In this document: one piece after another, positions 8,914 through 17,117 of the stretch
Numbering within the stretch: the first letter of the stretch is position 1
Layout: each line of letters starts with the position of its first letter
DNA from: Hyphomicrobiales bacterium
GTDB lineage: Bacteria; Pseudomonadota; Alphaproteobacteria; Rhizobiales; Rhizobiaceae
Direction of reading: 5' to 3'
Assembly (NCBI GenBank): GCA_021775415.1
Contig: JAJFHV010000004.1
Coordinates: forward strand, 62,001 to 126,000
DNA length: 64,000 nt
The notes under the pieces: model-generated
Told to the model about the DNA's origin: nothing
Database searches by the model: none
The model's input: only the letters and a program-made list of their open reading frames with translations
Program-made: the position numbers and the translations under genes

Positions 8914-9278
8914 CAGTTAGAGCCTCTCATACCCTGAATGAAGCAATTCTGTTTCTCGATTGGAGATGTGATCCGGAGTTAAATCAACCGCAGCGCGATG
9001 TATTTGCATCGTGTAAGGTTGGTTCGACTTTGGGCGCCCTCCAATCGGAAACCCGAAGGGATGGGCACCTTTGCACCAATCCCAGCACAAAGTCTCTCGA
9101 CCGTATCTGGATATGCTCTTCGATCCTTTATTTGGTCTTGTCACAAAGTTGCTCCATCAGAATGGTTCAAGCAGGGCATGAGAGGCTCTTCAATTTTACG
9201 CGTCATACATCTGGTTGCCAACCTCGCTCTGCGCTAGAGTTACTGTCACTGATAACTTCGAGTTGGAGAAATTGCCCG
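8914..9278. other. 365-base divergent intergenic region with long inverted repeats
   Basis: No convincing protein gene lies between the methyltransferase and gloB; the open frame continuing upstream of gloB has no family similarity that I can see. Arms of 25 bases at 8921-8945 and 9163-9187 match as inverted repeats in 21 positions. They bracket 217 bases with further small hairpins, one at about 8994-9013 with a 7-bp stem. The last 90 bases should contain the gloB promoter, though no clear -35/-10 pair was seen. Confidence 0.5.
8921..9187. repeat. Imperfect 25-bp inverted repeats enclosing a hairpin-rich segment
   Basis: The left arm begins AGCCTCTCATACCCTG and the right arm ends CAGGGCATGAGAGGCT; 21 of 25 positions pair. 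Inside, GACTTTG and CAAAGTC can form a further closing stem, and TCGG/CCGA a small inner hairpin. It could be a MITE-like remnant or a structured RNA; no target-site duplication was seen. Confidence 0.45.
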
Positions 9279-10049
9279 ATGGCCAATCTTGAGTTCCACC
9301 AATTTACATGTCTCGATGACAATTTTGGCGTGTTGATCCATGATCCTGATAGTGGCGACACGGCTAGTCTTGATGCGCCAGAAGCAAAAAAGGTACGTGA
9401 TGCGCTGACTGATACCGGCTGGAATCTGACGCATATTTTGGTCACGCATCATCATGGCGACCACATTCAGGGTATTCCGGAGCTGAAAGATGCTTTTGGG
9501 TGTCACGTTATCGGGCCGGCGGCTGAAGCTGGTAAAATTCCAACACTTGACCAAACATTTGGTGACGGCGATGAATTTTCGTTTGGTGGAGAGCCGGTCA
9601 GGGTGATTTCAACTCCGGGGCATACCCTGGGGATGATCAATTTCTACTTTCCGCAAAGTGGTGTCGTGTTTACCGGTGATACGCTGTTTGCATTGGGGTG
9701 TGGCCGGATATTTGAGGGTGACCCGCAAATGATGTGGCACTCACTTACCAAGCTCATGGCGCTTCCTGCGGACACAATCGTTTATTGTGGTCATGAATAC
9801 ACACTGGCAAATGCGAAATTTTCAGTAACGATTGATCCGGAGAATTCAGCCCTTGCTTCGCGTATGGATGAAATCGAAGCGCTGCGGGCCGCCGGCAAGC
9901 CCACCTTGCCAACCACGATTGGCAAAGAGCTGGAAACCAATCCATTCCTGCGGGCGGCTGACCCGGAAATTCGCGCCAATCTTGGAATGACGGGTGCAAG
10001 TGACGCGGAAGTTTTTGCAGAAATTCGTGGCCGCAAGGATCGCGGCTAG
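9279..10049 (+). CDS. gloB: Hydroxyacylglutathione hydrolase (glyoxalase II)
   Basis: GloB hydrolyses S-D-lactoylglutathione to D-lactate and glutathione, the second step of methylglyoxal detoxification. The 256-residue metallo-beta-lactamase-fold protein has THHHGDH (metal ligands) near residue 58, the STPGHTLGM His, the FTGDTLFALGCGR Asp bridge and CGHEYT near the C-domain. The HAGH C-terminal domain ends in the NPFLR motif. The ATG at 9279 fits the family's MANLEFHQF-like opening; the longer upstream open frame is spurious. ispG follows after 35 bases on the same strand. Confidence 0.95.
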   Translation: MANLEFHQFTCLDDNFGVLIHDPDSGDTASLDAPEAKKVRDALTDTGWNLTHILVTHHHGDHIQGIPELKDAFGCHVIGPAAEAGKIPTLDQTFGDGDEFSFGGEPVRVISTPGHTLGMINFYFPQSGVVFTGDTLFALGCGRIFEGDPQMMWHSLTKLMALPADTIVYCGHEYTLANAKFSVTIDPENSALASRMDEIEALRAAGKPTLPTTIGKELETNPFLRAADPEIRANLGMTGASDAEVFAEIRGRKDRG

Positions 10050-10084
10050 AGCCTTTTTGCAATTCAAATGTTATATGAGAACGC

Positions 10085-11350
10085 ATGATGAATGAATGCA
10101 TGCCGAAACCGCTTATAAAAGCCTCGTATCTTTCCGACCCATTGTCACGCAAGACAACAACTGGCGTTGATGTGGGGGGTGTGATCGTGGGCGGTGTTGC
10201 GCCAATCGTTGTGCAGTCAATGACCAACACGGACACGGCGGACATTGATGCAACGGTCGCGCAAGTCGCAGCCCTTCACCGGGCCGGTTCCGAACTGGTT
10301 CGTATCACGGTTGATCGCGATGAAGCCGCTGCAGCTGTGCCGCATATTCGAGACAAATTATTGGCAAAAGGTGTGTCGGTGCCACTGATTGGTGATTTTC
10401 ATTACATCGGCCACAAACTTTTAGCCGACCATCCAGCCTGTGCCGAGGCGCTGGACAAATACCGGATAAATCCGGGCAATGTGGGGTTCAGTGAAAAAAA
10501 GGACCTGCAATTTGCGGCAATCATTGAAACGGCAATTCGTAACAACAAGCCCGTTCGCATCGGGGTCAACTGGGGCTCACTCGATCAAGCGCTGCTAACC
10601 CGGTTGATGGATGACAATCAACAGGCAGGTTCACCCCGTGCTTCCCGCGAGGTAACGCGGGAAGCAATGGTGCAATCGGCATTGTTATCGGCAGGACAAG
10701 CCAATGATATCGGTTTGCCAAATGAGCGGATTATCCTATCTGCCAAGGTCAGCCAGGTTCAGGACCTGATTGCGGTATATTGCGCGCTTGCCGAACGCTC
10801 TTCTCACGCGCTGCATTTGGGTCTTACAGAGGCCGGAATGGGTTCCAAGGGGATCGTTGCGTCCTCGGCTGCCATGGGGATTTTGTTGCAGCAGGGGATA
10901 GGTGACACCATTCGCATCTCGCTTACACCGGAACCTGGCGGAGACCGGACACGCGAAGTCCTTGTTGCCCAGGAACTATTGCAGACCATGGGTTTTCGCT
11001 CATTTGTTCCAATTGTCGCGGCGTGCCCTGGATGTGGACGAACTACCTCAACCGTGTTTCAGGAGCTGGCGAGCAGTATTCAGAAGCATCTCCGTCTCAA
11101 AATGCCTGAATGGAAAGAAAAGTATCCAGGCGTTGCAGATCTCAACGTGGCGGTGATGGGTTGTATCGTAAACGGGCCGGGAGAATCAAAACATGCCGAT
11201 ATCGGCATCTCGCTTCCTGGTATGGGTGAAACCCCAACCGCGCCGGTATTCATCGATGGAAAAAAAGCCCACACCCTGCGCGGCGCGAATATTGCGGCGG
11301 AGTTCCATGAACTGGTGGAAGATTATGTCGCCAGCCGTTTTGGAAACTAG
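10085..11350 (+). CDS. ispG: 4-hydroxy-3-methylbut-2-enyl diphosphate synthase
   Basis: IspG is the [4Fe-4S] enzyme of the MEP isoprenoid pathway that converts methylerythritol cyclodiphosphate to HMBPP. The 421-residue protein has the opening [17 protein letters not shown], the TIM-barrel residues FHYIGH and INPGN, and the iron-sulfur ligands CPGCGRT (CXXC) and GCIVNGPGE in the C-terminal half. This is the usual two-domain proteobacterial form without the plant-type insert. It supplies precursor for IspA, encoded at 17118-18020. Two tandem ATG codons (10085 and 10088) are possible starts. The gene converges on the EAL gene with five bases between them. Confidence 0.97.
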   Translation: MMNECMPKPLIKASYLSDPLSRKTTTGVDVGGVIVGGVAPIVVQSMTNTDTADIDATVAQVAALHRAGSELVRITVDRDEAAAAVPHIRDKLLAKGVSVPLIGDFHYIGHKLLADHPACAEALDKYRINPGNVGFSEKKDLQFAAIIETAIRNNKPVRIGVNWGSLDQALLTRLMDDNQQAGSPRASREVTREAMVQSALLSAGQANDIGLPNERIILSAKVSQVQDLIAVYCALAERSSHALHLGLTEAGMGSKGIVASSAAMGILLQQGIGDTIRISLTPEPGGDRTREVLVAQELLQTMGFRSFVPIVAACPGCGRTTSTVFQELASSIQKHLRLKMPEWKEKYPGVADLNVAVMGCIVNGPGESKHADIGISLPGMGETPTAPVFIDGKKAHTLRGANIAAEFHELVEDYVASRFGN

Positions 11351-11355
11351 AAGCA

Positions 11356-13116
11356 TCAGGCGCTTCGGTTTTCCTTTTCGAGATTTTTGTTTTCAGGCTT
11401 CTCCCAAGGCGCCACCGCAAGAGGCATGCCGAAAGCGCTGCCCTGCAGAAGATCAAATCCCCACTCTTTCATAAGGGTGGCGGTTTCAACATCTTCTACC
11501 CACTCAACAACCGTTTTAACGTCGAAGGCTGATGCAAGTTGTTGCAGCGATTTCAAAAATGCACCATTGCGCGAATCCAATTTTAATCCGCGACAAAAAC
11601 TGCCATCGATCTTCACAATATCCACTTCCAGATCCTTGAGATTTGCGAAGGAGGTGTAACCGGCGCCGAAATCATCAATTGCAACCTGGCATCCGATGTC
11701 ATGGAGCAATTGAACGAACTTCCGGGTCTCTTCTATATCCAGCGGCAGTTGAGATTCGGTGAGTTCAATGATCAACCGCTGCGCACCGCATTCGATATCC
11801 TGTACGCCACTTGCAAGGGTTGAAATCCATTCCGGGTCTTCCGAACTCTCATGGGTAATGTTGAGTGAAATTTTTGCGGTTGGATATTTTGCAAGTGTTT
11901 CGAGCGCAAGCTGCAGGGCATGATTGTCTACCAAACGCATTAGGCCCAAATCTTCAGCCATGCGTATGAAGCCTGCGTCCTCAACTTTTTCACTGTTGAT
12001 TGTCTTCATTCTGAGCAGTGCTTCGTAAAAGACCGGCCTTTGCGTGTCGCTGGAAACGACCGGCTGGTAAGCCAGATGCATGTCGCTTGTTTCAAGTGCG
12101 GTTACAAATCGTCCAACCAGTTCAGCATCAGATTGTTGTTTTTCAACATGTGCAGGGTTTGGATCGTAGATATTTGCCCTCAACCCCCGTTCCCGTCGTG
12201 CCTGATTGAGTGCCTGCATTGAAGCGGCAATCGCATCTTTTGCCTTGCGTGCGTGGCGCGGTAAAAGGCAGGCGCCTATGGCAGCCTTGATGGAAACCGG
12301 ACCTTTTGAAGTTTGCAGAAGCTGGTTGTGCAAACAATCGATTACCCGCTTTGCCGCGACAAAAATCTCGCCGCCATTGCAATTATTGAGAACGATGCCA
12401 AATTTTGCGCCCGAAAACCTTGCGACCAGATCATCATTGCGCATGTGTTTTGCAAGCATGCCTGAAATTTGTGCGAGAACTTCGTCGCCCGCTGCAAACC
12501 CATAAATGTTGTTCACGCGCTCAAAATCGCAAATCGATACCATCATGAATGCTGAGGATTTGCTTTCAGCAATTCCGGTAGCAGCGACCTGGTCAATACG
12601 CTCTTCCAGATAGCGGCGATTGGGCAGGCCGGTTAAATCATCGTAGTCGGATTTTCGTTTCAGCGTTTCTTCTCGTTGACGCCGCTCATTGATGACCCGC
12701 ACCATTCCTTCTGCCCGTATCGGTTTTCCGGTTGTATCGGCGTACCATCTGCCGGTGTCTTCCAGCCAGACCGAGACATTGTTTTTCAAATGTTCGGCGT
12801 TAACCGCGTAGATGCATTGATATGCAATTCCGTTTTCAGGAACATCTGTAACTGCATGGGAAAAAACTGCCCCAAAACGGGTTTCCTGGCTGTCGGCGCT
12901 TAGAAGCTTTTCAAATGCACGACCCTGATCAATTTCAATTCCGGATTGAAAGCCGACTAGATTGTAAAAGTTTTCGCTCCAATTGATCCGGTCATCGGCA
13001 ATATCCCAGATGTAGCTTGCCTGCCCGATGGCGGTCATGATCTGTGAAAGTGTGCCGGGTTCAACCTGATCTGACAGATTGGCTTTGGCACTTGGCGGAA
13101 CTGTTACGCTGGACAT
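11356..13116 (-). CDS. PAS-GGDEF(degenerate)-EAL cyclic-di-GMP protein
   Basis: The protein of about 586 residues has an N-terminal PAS-like sensor (the YIWDIADDRINWSENFYNLVG region), a GGDEF domain (about 165-320) and an EAL domain (about 335-580). The diguanylate cyclase signature RxGGDEF reads FSGAKF, so synthesis of c-di-GMP is unlikely. The EAL site keeps EALLRM, LNITHES, ELTES, DDFGAG and KIDGSF, so phosphodiesterase activity is plausible; the usual AEGVE appears as VEWVE. No membrane segment is evident, so it is probably cytoplasmic. I prefer the ATG at 13116; an in-frame TTG at 13167 would add 17 residues, and neither has a strong ribosome-binding site. Confidence 0.85.
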   Translation of the reverse strand: MSSVTVPPSAKANLSDQVEPGTLSQIMTAIGQASYIWDIADDRINWSENFYNLVGFQSGIEIDQGRAFEKLLSADSQETRFGAVFSHAVTDVPENGIAYQCIYAVNAEHLKNNVSVWLEDTGRWYADTTGKPIRAEGMVRVINERRQREETLKRKSDYDDLTGLPNRRYLEERIDQVAATGIAESKSSAFMMVSICDFERVNNIYGFAAGDEVLAQISGMLAKHMRNDDLVARFSGAKFGIVLNNCNGGEIFVAAKRVIDCLHNQLLQTSKGPVSIKAAIGACLLPRHARKAKDAIAASMQALNQARRERGLRANIYDPNPAHVEKQQSDAELVGRFVTALETSDMHLAYQPVVSSDTQRPVFYEALLRMKTINSEKVEDAGFIRMAEDLGLMRLVDNHALQLALETLAKYPTAKISLNITHESSEDPEWISTLASGVQDIECGAQRLIIELTESQLPLDIEETRKFVQLLHDIGCQVAIDDFGAGYTSFANLKDLEVDIVKIDGSFCRGLKLDSRNGAFLKSLQQLASAFDVKTVVEWVEDVETATLMKEWGFDLLQGSAFGMPLAVAPWEKPENKNLEKENRSA

Positions 13117-13178
13117 TTTGGCGGGACCCACGGGAACACTCAGGAATTTCGCCACGGTCCCACACAAGCGTTAATTTT

Positions 13179-14762
13179 TCAAAAACCGGCCGCGTGACCG
13201 TCCTTGCGTGCGTCGGAACCGGCAACAAGCGTGCCGGTCTCATAATCGATGCGGATTACCTGTCCACCACCATGCGGGCCACCTTGCTGGCAGGGATGGC
13301 CGCGTGCTTTCAGATAAGCGATGGTTTCATCCGGTACGCATGACTCGTGCACCAGTGTACCCTCATCGTTCCAGAAAATGCGGGGATGATCGAGCGCCTG
13401 TTGAGGGTCCATGCCGTAGTCGAGCATGTTGGACAAGACATGCACATGGCCCATCGGCTGATAAGCGCCACCCATCACACCAAAACAATGGGTTGGTTTG
13501 CCATTTTTTGTGACCATCGCAGGCGTGATGGTGTGAAGCGGTCTTTTGGACGGTCCGATTGCATTGGGGTGGCCTGCTTTCACATTGAAACAGCTGCCGC
13601 GATTTTGAAGCACAATTCCAGATTGAGGCGTCACGATTCCAGAACCGAAATGGCTGTAGACGGAATTGATAAAGGAAACCGCGCGCTGGTCGCGATCTAC
13701 AATGCTGAGATAAACCGTATCGGACCCGGATGGATCCGGCAGGCTAATATCCGGATTTCGTTTGGTTCGATCATAAAGTTTGGCAAGCAGCTCCGTGTGT
13801 GCTTTCGAAAGCAATTCCTCATAAGGGACGGTCATGTGGTCCGCGTCCGCGACATATGCATCTCGAGCTGCATAAGCAATCCGGCCGCATTCCGCCTCCA
13901 GATGCGCACGCTCTGGTGAACCGGCACCTGTCGCAGGGCCGATCTTTGAGATCAGGTTTGCCAGTATCAGAGCGGTAATCCCCTGCCCATTGGGCGGGAT
14001 TTCATGCAGTTCATGACCGTTGTAGATTGTGTGGATCGGATCAACCCAGTCGGTCGCGACCTTCGCCAGGTCCCCTTCTGTCAAAAACCCGCCCAATCCT
14101 TGCACCGTCGTTGCAATTTCCCTCGCGGTTTCACCTGAGTAAAGCGCCTTGCTTCCTTCGGTTGCAATTCGGCGAAGAACGCCCGCAAGGGCTGGGAATT
14201 GCCAACTGCTACCGGTTTCAGGCGATTTACCGTTATTGAGCAGAAACTTCGATGCGGCCGGATTGGCAGACAATTTGGACACCAGCTTTGCCCAGTCATA
14301 GGCAACTCGCGGTGCAATTGGAAAGCCCTCTTCTGCGTAATGGATGGCATCAGCGAACAGCCGGGTAAAATCCATCGCACCAAGTTTCCCGTGCAGTGTT
14401 TCCCAGGCCATGACTGCACCGGGTGCCGTGACAGAATGTACGGAGTTACCCGGAATATCGCTAAACCCTTGCCCCAGATACCATTCCAATTTGGCGTCTG
14501 CGGCGGAACGACCGGAACCATTAAGACAATGAAGAGAACCATCCGGTTCACAGACAATTGCGAAGCAATCCCCCCCAACACCGGTCATGTGTGGTTCAAC
14601 AACACACAAAGTTGCTGATGCGGCAATTGCTGCATCCACCGCATTGCCACCCTCTCTCAAGATATTAAGTGCGGTTGCTGTTGCCAACGGATGAGATGTG
14701 GCCGCTGCGCATTCACTGGCATAAACCGGAGAGCGGCCGGGTGCGTCAAAATTTCTATGCAT
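13179..14762 (-). CDS. ggt: Gamma-glutamyltransferase family Ntn-hydrolase
   Basis: The 527-residue precursor matches the gamma-glutamyltransferase fold. The N-terminal VYASECAAATSHPLAT and GGNAVDAAIAAS motifs are present, with VGGDCFAIV in the large subunit. The autoprocessing site lies in SGSDTVYLSIVD, where the Thr becomes the N-terminal nucleophile; GVMGGAYQPMGH and the LDHPRIF segment follow in the small subunit. There is no signal peptide, unlike E. coli Ggt, so it is either cytoplasmic or of the YwrD/acylase-like branch. Substrates may be gamma-glutamyl peptides or N-acyl amides. Its neighbour, a GlcG/HbpS-like protein, is divergent. Confidence 0.88.
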   Translation of the reverse strand: MHRNFDAPGRSPVYASECAAATSHPLATATALNILREGGNAVDAAIAASATLCVVEPHMTGVGGDCFAIVCEPDGSLHCLNGSGRSAADAKLEWYLGQGFSDIPGNSVHSVTAPGAVMAWETLHGKLGAMDFTRLFADAIHYAEEGFPIAPRVAYDWAKLVSKLSANPAASKFLLNNGKSPETGSSWQFPALAGVLRRIATEGSKALYSGETAREIATTVQGLGGFLTEGDLAKVATDWVDPIHTIYNGHELHEIPPNGQGITALILANLISKIGPATGAGSPERAHLEAECGRIAYAARDAYVADADHMTVPYEELLSKAHTELLAKLYDRTKRNPDISLPDPSGSDTVYLSIVDRDQRAVSFINSVYSHFGSGIVTPQSGIVLQNRGSCFNVKAGHPNAIGPSKRPLHTITPAMVTKNGKPTHCFGVMGGAYQPMGHVHVLSNMLDYGMDPQQALDHPRIFWNDEGTLVHESCVPDETIAYLKARGHPCQQGGPHGGGQVIRIDYETGTLVAGSDARKDGHAAGF

Positions 14763-14849
14763 CTGTTGGTTCCAGCAGTGTAGGTTTTGTCAGGATAGGT
14801 GGCTGCTTCGAGGGGTCAACTGAAATCGGAAAATCGGGAGATTCTTCAT

Positions 14850-15281
14850 ATGGCAAAACTTTCTCTTTCGAGAGCCAACCGGATCATCAGCAAGGCACTG
14901 GCCGAAGGGGTCAAACAAGGATTTAATCCCCTGGGGATTTGTGTGCTGGACAATGGCGGCAGTCTCAAAGCGTTTCAACTGCAAGATGGTGCATCCAACA
15001 GCCGGTTTGAAATTGCCCGCGGAAAGGCTCTCGGTGCTTTGGCGATTGGCCGGGGCAGTCGTGCTTTACATGATCAGGCGAAGGACCGGCCACATTTTCT
15101 GGTCGGGCTTTGTTCTGTTATTCCTGATGGTATCGTTCCGGTTCCCGGTGGTGTAATTGCCAGAAACGACCGGGGAGAAATTATCTGTGCTGTGGGTATT
15201 TCAGGCGATGGTTCTGACAATGACGAATTATGTGCGGTTGCAGCAATCGAAGCGGTGAAGCTCATTGCGGATCCCGGGTAA
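14850..15281 (+). CDS. GlcG/HbpS-like (DUF336) protein
   Basis: The 143-residue protein matches the HbpS/GlcG/PduO-C fold. It has an N-terminal helix (LSRANRIISKALAEG), the strand PLGICVLDNGGSLKAFQ, the ARGKALGAL helix, and the PVPGGVIARNDRGEIICAVGISG hairpin followed by DELCAVAAIEA. Members bind heme or cobalamin, or accompany glycolate oxidase or microcompartment genes; no such partner is seen here. The ATG at 14850 has GGGAG ten bases upstream and aligns with the family start; the longer open frame upstream is not needed. It diverges from ggt. Confidence 0.85.
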   Translation: MAKLSLSRANRIISKALAEGVKQGFNPLGICVLDNGGSLKAFQLQDGASNSRFEIARGKALGALAIGRGSRALHDQAKDRPHFLVGLCSVIPDGIVPVPGGVIARNDRGEIICAVGISGDGSDNDELCAVAAIEAVKLIADPG

Positions 15282-15293
15282 GGCAATCCCTGT

Positions 15294-15701
15294 CTAGTAG
15301 CCACCATGCCCGACATTCACGTCACGTGTTGCAGAACGAATGGAAATCGAAAATCCTGCAACCACGTCCAAAAGGGCTATCATCATCAAAATGAAAAACA
15401 CTTTGTGCGCCGCATCCTTGACCAGCAGGAATTCGACCAGAAAGGCGATGAATACAAACGTTGAAAGCAAATGATCGATGATCGAGCTTGCGCCTACCCG
15501 GGTTGCCTTGATGATTTCAAAAAACAGCAAAAACAGGCCAAGCGTGATCATCAAATCACCCATGCTCATAGACCATCTCGCGTCGGACAGCATGGGCAGG
15601 TTCATGACTTCCTGATCCCAGGTTCCAACACCCCCACCAAAATAGATCTGGATGTTGTAGACGATAAACGGAACTATCAGCAGCGGAACGTTGGTAAGCA
15701 T
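15294..15701 (-). CDS. Four-helix integral membrane protein of unknown function
   Basis: The 135-residue protein has four hydrophobic segments (about 6-22, 45-65, 75-95 and 100-120 in this numbering), separated by short loops with a DLM..GLFLLFFEIIKATR stretch between the second and third. I do not recognise a named family, although similar small proteins occur widely in Rhizobiales. The ATG at 15701 is chosen because GGAGGATCC lies immediately ahead of it, an excellent ribosome-binding site; an upstream extension of nine codons is not supported. It faces the GlcG-like gene with only 12 bases between the stops, and reads away from rpmF, whose terminator precedes it. Confidence 0.7.
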   Translation of the reverse strand: MLTNVPLLIVPFIVYNIQIYFGGGVGTWDQEVMNLPMLSDARWSMSMGDLMITLGLFLLFFEIIKATRVGASSIIDHLLSTFVFIAFLVEFLLVKDAAHKVFFILMMIALLDVVAGFSISIRSATRDVNVGHGGY

Positions 15702-15793
15702 GGATCCTCCCCAAGGAATTAAACGCAAGTTTGAACCCTATGGGGAGAAAAAGGCAAGAATAATCTCTCGGTATGATTTTCCCGCAGGGCGCA

Positions 15794-15822
15794 CAAAAAA
15801 GGCCAGCTTCAAAGCCGGCCTT
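15794..15822 (-). terminator. Rho-independent terminator of rpmF
   Basis: On the minus strand an 11-bp stem (AAGGCCGGCTT pairing with AAGCTGGCCTT, one mismatch) is followed by a run of six T. It lies 24 bases after the rpmF stop codon. Confidence 0.85.
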
Positions 15823-15845
15823 AAAAATTCGCGTAATGTAGTCGT

Positions 15846-16031
15846 TTAGACGGAGTCTTTTGGCTCCAGAATCTGGCGACCACGATACATGCCTGATTTC
15901 AGGTCAATGTGGTGTGGACGGCGAAGTTCACCGGATTCCTTGTCTTCCACATAGGTTTCTGCCTTCAGGGCATGGGCGGACCGGCGAAAACCGCGTTTCA
16001 TCCGGGTGATTTTACTCTTTGGAACAGCCAT
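15846..16031 (-). CDS. rpmF: 50S ribosomal protein L32
   Basis: The 61-residue basic protein begins [23 protein letters not shown], matching the conserved N-terminus of bacterial L32, and ends with GMYRGRQIL. Like other alphaproteobacterial forms, it lacks the zinc-binding cysteines of the C+ type. A GGAG lies eight bases ahead of the ATG. Twenty bases upstream there is a terminator-like hairpin with T6 (16052-16095), and downstream a strong terminator, so the gene is probably a monocistronic unit with a leader that could regulate it. Confidence 0.97.
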   Translation of the reverse strand: MAVPKSKITRMKRGFRRSAHALKAETYVEDKESGELRRPHHIDLKSGMYRGRQILEPKDSV

Positions 16032-16051
16032 TGGAACAACTCCAGCTCAAT

Positions 16052-16095
16052 AAAAAAGGGCTCATGATTTAGGTATGTCCACACCACCAGAGCCC
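16052..16095 (-). promoter_or_regulatory. Terminator-like hairpin in the rpmF leader (possible attenuator)
   Basis: On the minus strand GGGCTC and GAGCCC enclose a second, imperfect stem (GGTGTG pairing with CATACC, one mismatch), and TTTTTT follows directly. The run of T ends about 20 bases before the rpmF ATG, leaving no room for a promoter, so rpmF transcripts starting upstream must read through it. It may alternatively be the mtgA terminator. Confidence 0.5.
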
Positions 16096-16183
16096 AGAAC
16101 AATCTTGTTGAGCGCCCATATACAGCCAGAACCGGCATTTGGCCATAGGCAGAGTGAAGTTTTTTAGCCAAATAATCGGCAAT

Positions 16184-17002
16184 TTACTCCAAACAGGTAA
16201 CATATGCTCCGGATTTTCTCGCCCGGGCCCGAACAACGCCTGCTATGCGGTTCATGTGATTTGTCGGTTTGGCGGCATTGCGTTTTCTCGGATTGGGAAG
16301 GGTTACCGTCAAAAGGGCTGCCTGTCGACCACTTAGTTTGGTTGCATCGCGTCCGAAATAGGCGTCTGCTGCAGCACTTGCACCGAATATCCCGGTGTCC
16401 CATTCAACGATATTTAAATAGATTTCCATGATGCGCTTTTTGCTGAGTATGAGATCGGCAAGCAGGGCGTAGGGCACTTCAAGCCCCTTGCGGATGTAAG
16501 ACCGGTTTGGCCACAAAAACAGGTTTTTCACCAATTGCATGGTGATTGTACTCGCACCCCGGGTCTTTTCCCCATCAATTGCATCTTCAATCACCGCGTT
16601 TAGTGCACCCCAATCCACGCCGCGATGGGTGCAGAATTTTCCGTCCTCCGACATGATTACAGAGTGATAGAGAACGGGAGAAACATCATCGATTTCAATC
16701 CACTCCCGGCGGGCACCATTTCCCGTTAATGCTTCCTGGATCATCAGTGTCGATATCGGCCGGATGAATTCAATTTTGTAAATCACCAACAGCACGGTTG
16801 GAATGGCAATGAGCAGGCACACAAACGCTGCGGCAAACCGGATCAACCGGCGAGCCGTCGGGCGATCGACCAACCGAAGCTTGGGCTTTGCCTTCGGTTG
16901 GGTTTTACGCGGTTTTGCGGTTGCCTTCTTCGGTTGACGTGAAGCCGGTCTTGCCGATTTGCCTTTAGCGGATGCCAGGGCTGATTCCTCCCCCTCATTC
17001 AA
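16184..17002 (-). CDS. mtgA: Monofunctional biosynthetic peptidoglycan transglycosylase
   Basis: MtgA polymerises lipid II into glycan strands at the outer face of the cytoplasmic membrane. The 272-residue protein has a basic, Ala/Lys/Pro-rich cytoplasmic tail (1-50), one membrane anchor (about 52-76) and a GT51 domain with the motifs SEDGKFCTHRGVDWGAL (catalytic Glu), RGASTITMQLVKNLFLW, RKGLEVPYALLAD and KRIMEIYLNIVEWDTGIFG. No transpeptidase domain follows, so it is the monofunctional form. The start is a TTG at 17002, with no in-frame ATG before the membrane anchor. Confidence 0.94.
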   Translation of the reverse strand: MNEGEESALASAKGKSARPASRQPKKATAKPRKTQPKAKPKLRLVDRPTARRLIRFAAAFVCLLIAIPTVLLVIYKIEFIRPISTLMIQEALTGNGARREWIEIDDVSPVLYHSVIMSEDGKFCTHRGVDWGALNAVIEDAIDGEKTRGASTITMQLVKNLFLWPNRSYIRKGLEVPYALLADLILSKKRIMEIYLNIVEWDTGIFGASAAADAYFGRDATKLSGRQAALLTVTLPNPRKRNAAKPTNHMNRIAGVVRARARKSGAYVTCLE

Positions 17003-17117
17003 TACACTTTTCTTAACACAGCAGCGCCAAGCTGCAAGAAACGCTCGCCTTGACGTTACTTCGCTGAAGTGTCATCGAAATCTAATAATCCGTCGGTATC
17101 CCGAGTTCCAGGCACTT

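Noticed and set aside
8760-9278. Long open frame continuing upstream of gloB, giving a 429-residue fusion
   Set aside because: The extra 173 residues have no family similarity that I can see and run through the inverted-repeat region and the antisense of the methyltransferase; ATG 9279 gives a normal GloB.
16959-17117. 53-codon N-terminal extension of ispA
   Set aside because: It overlaps the start of mtgA and has no similarity to prenyltransferases; the ATG at 17118 matches the family start.
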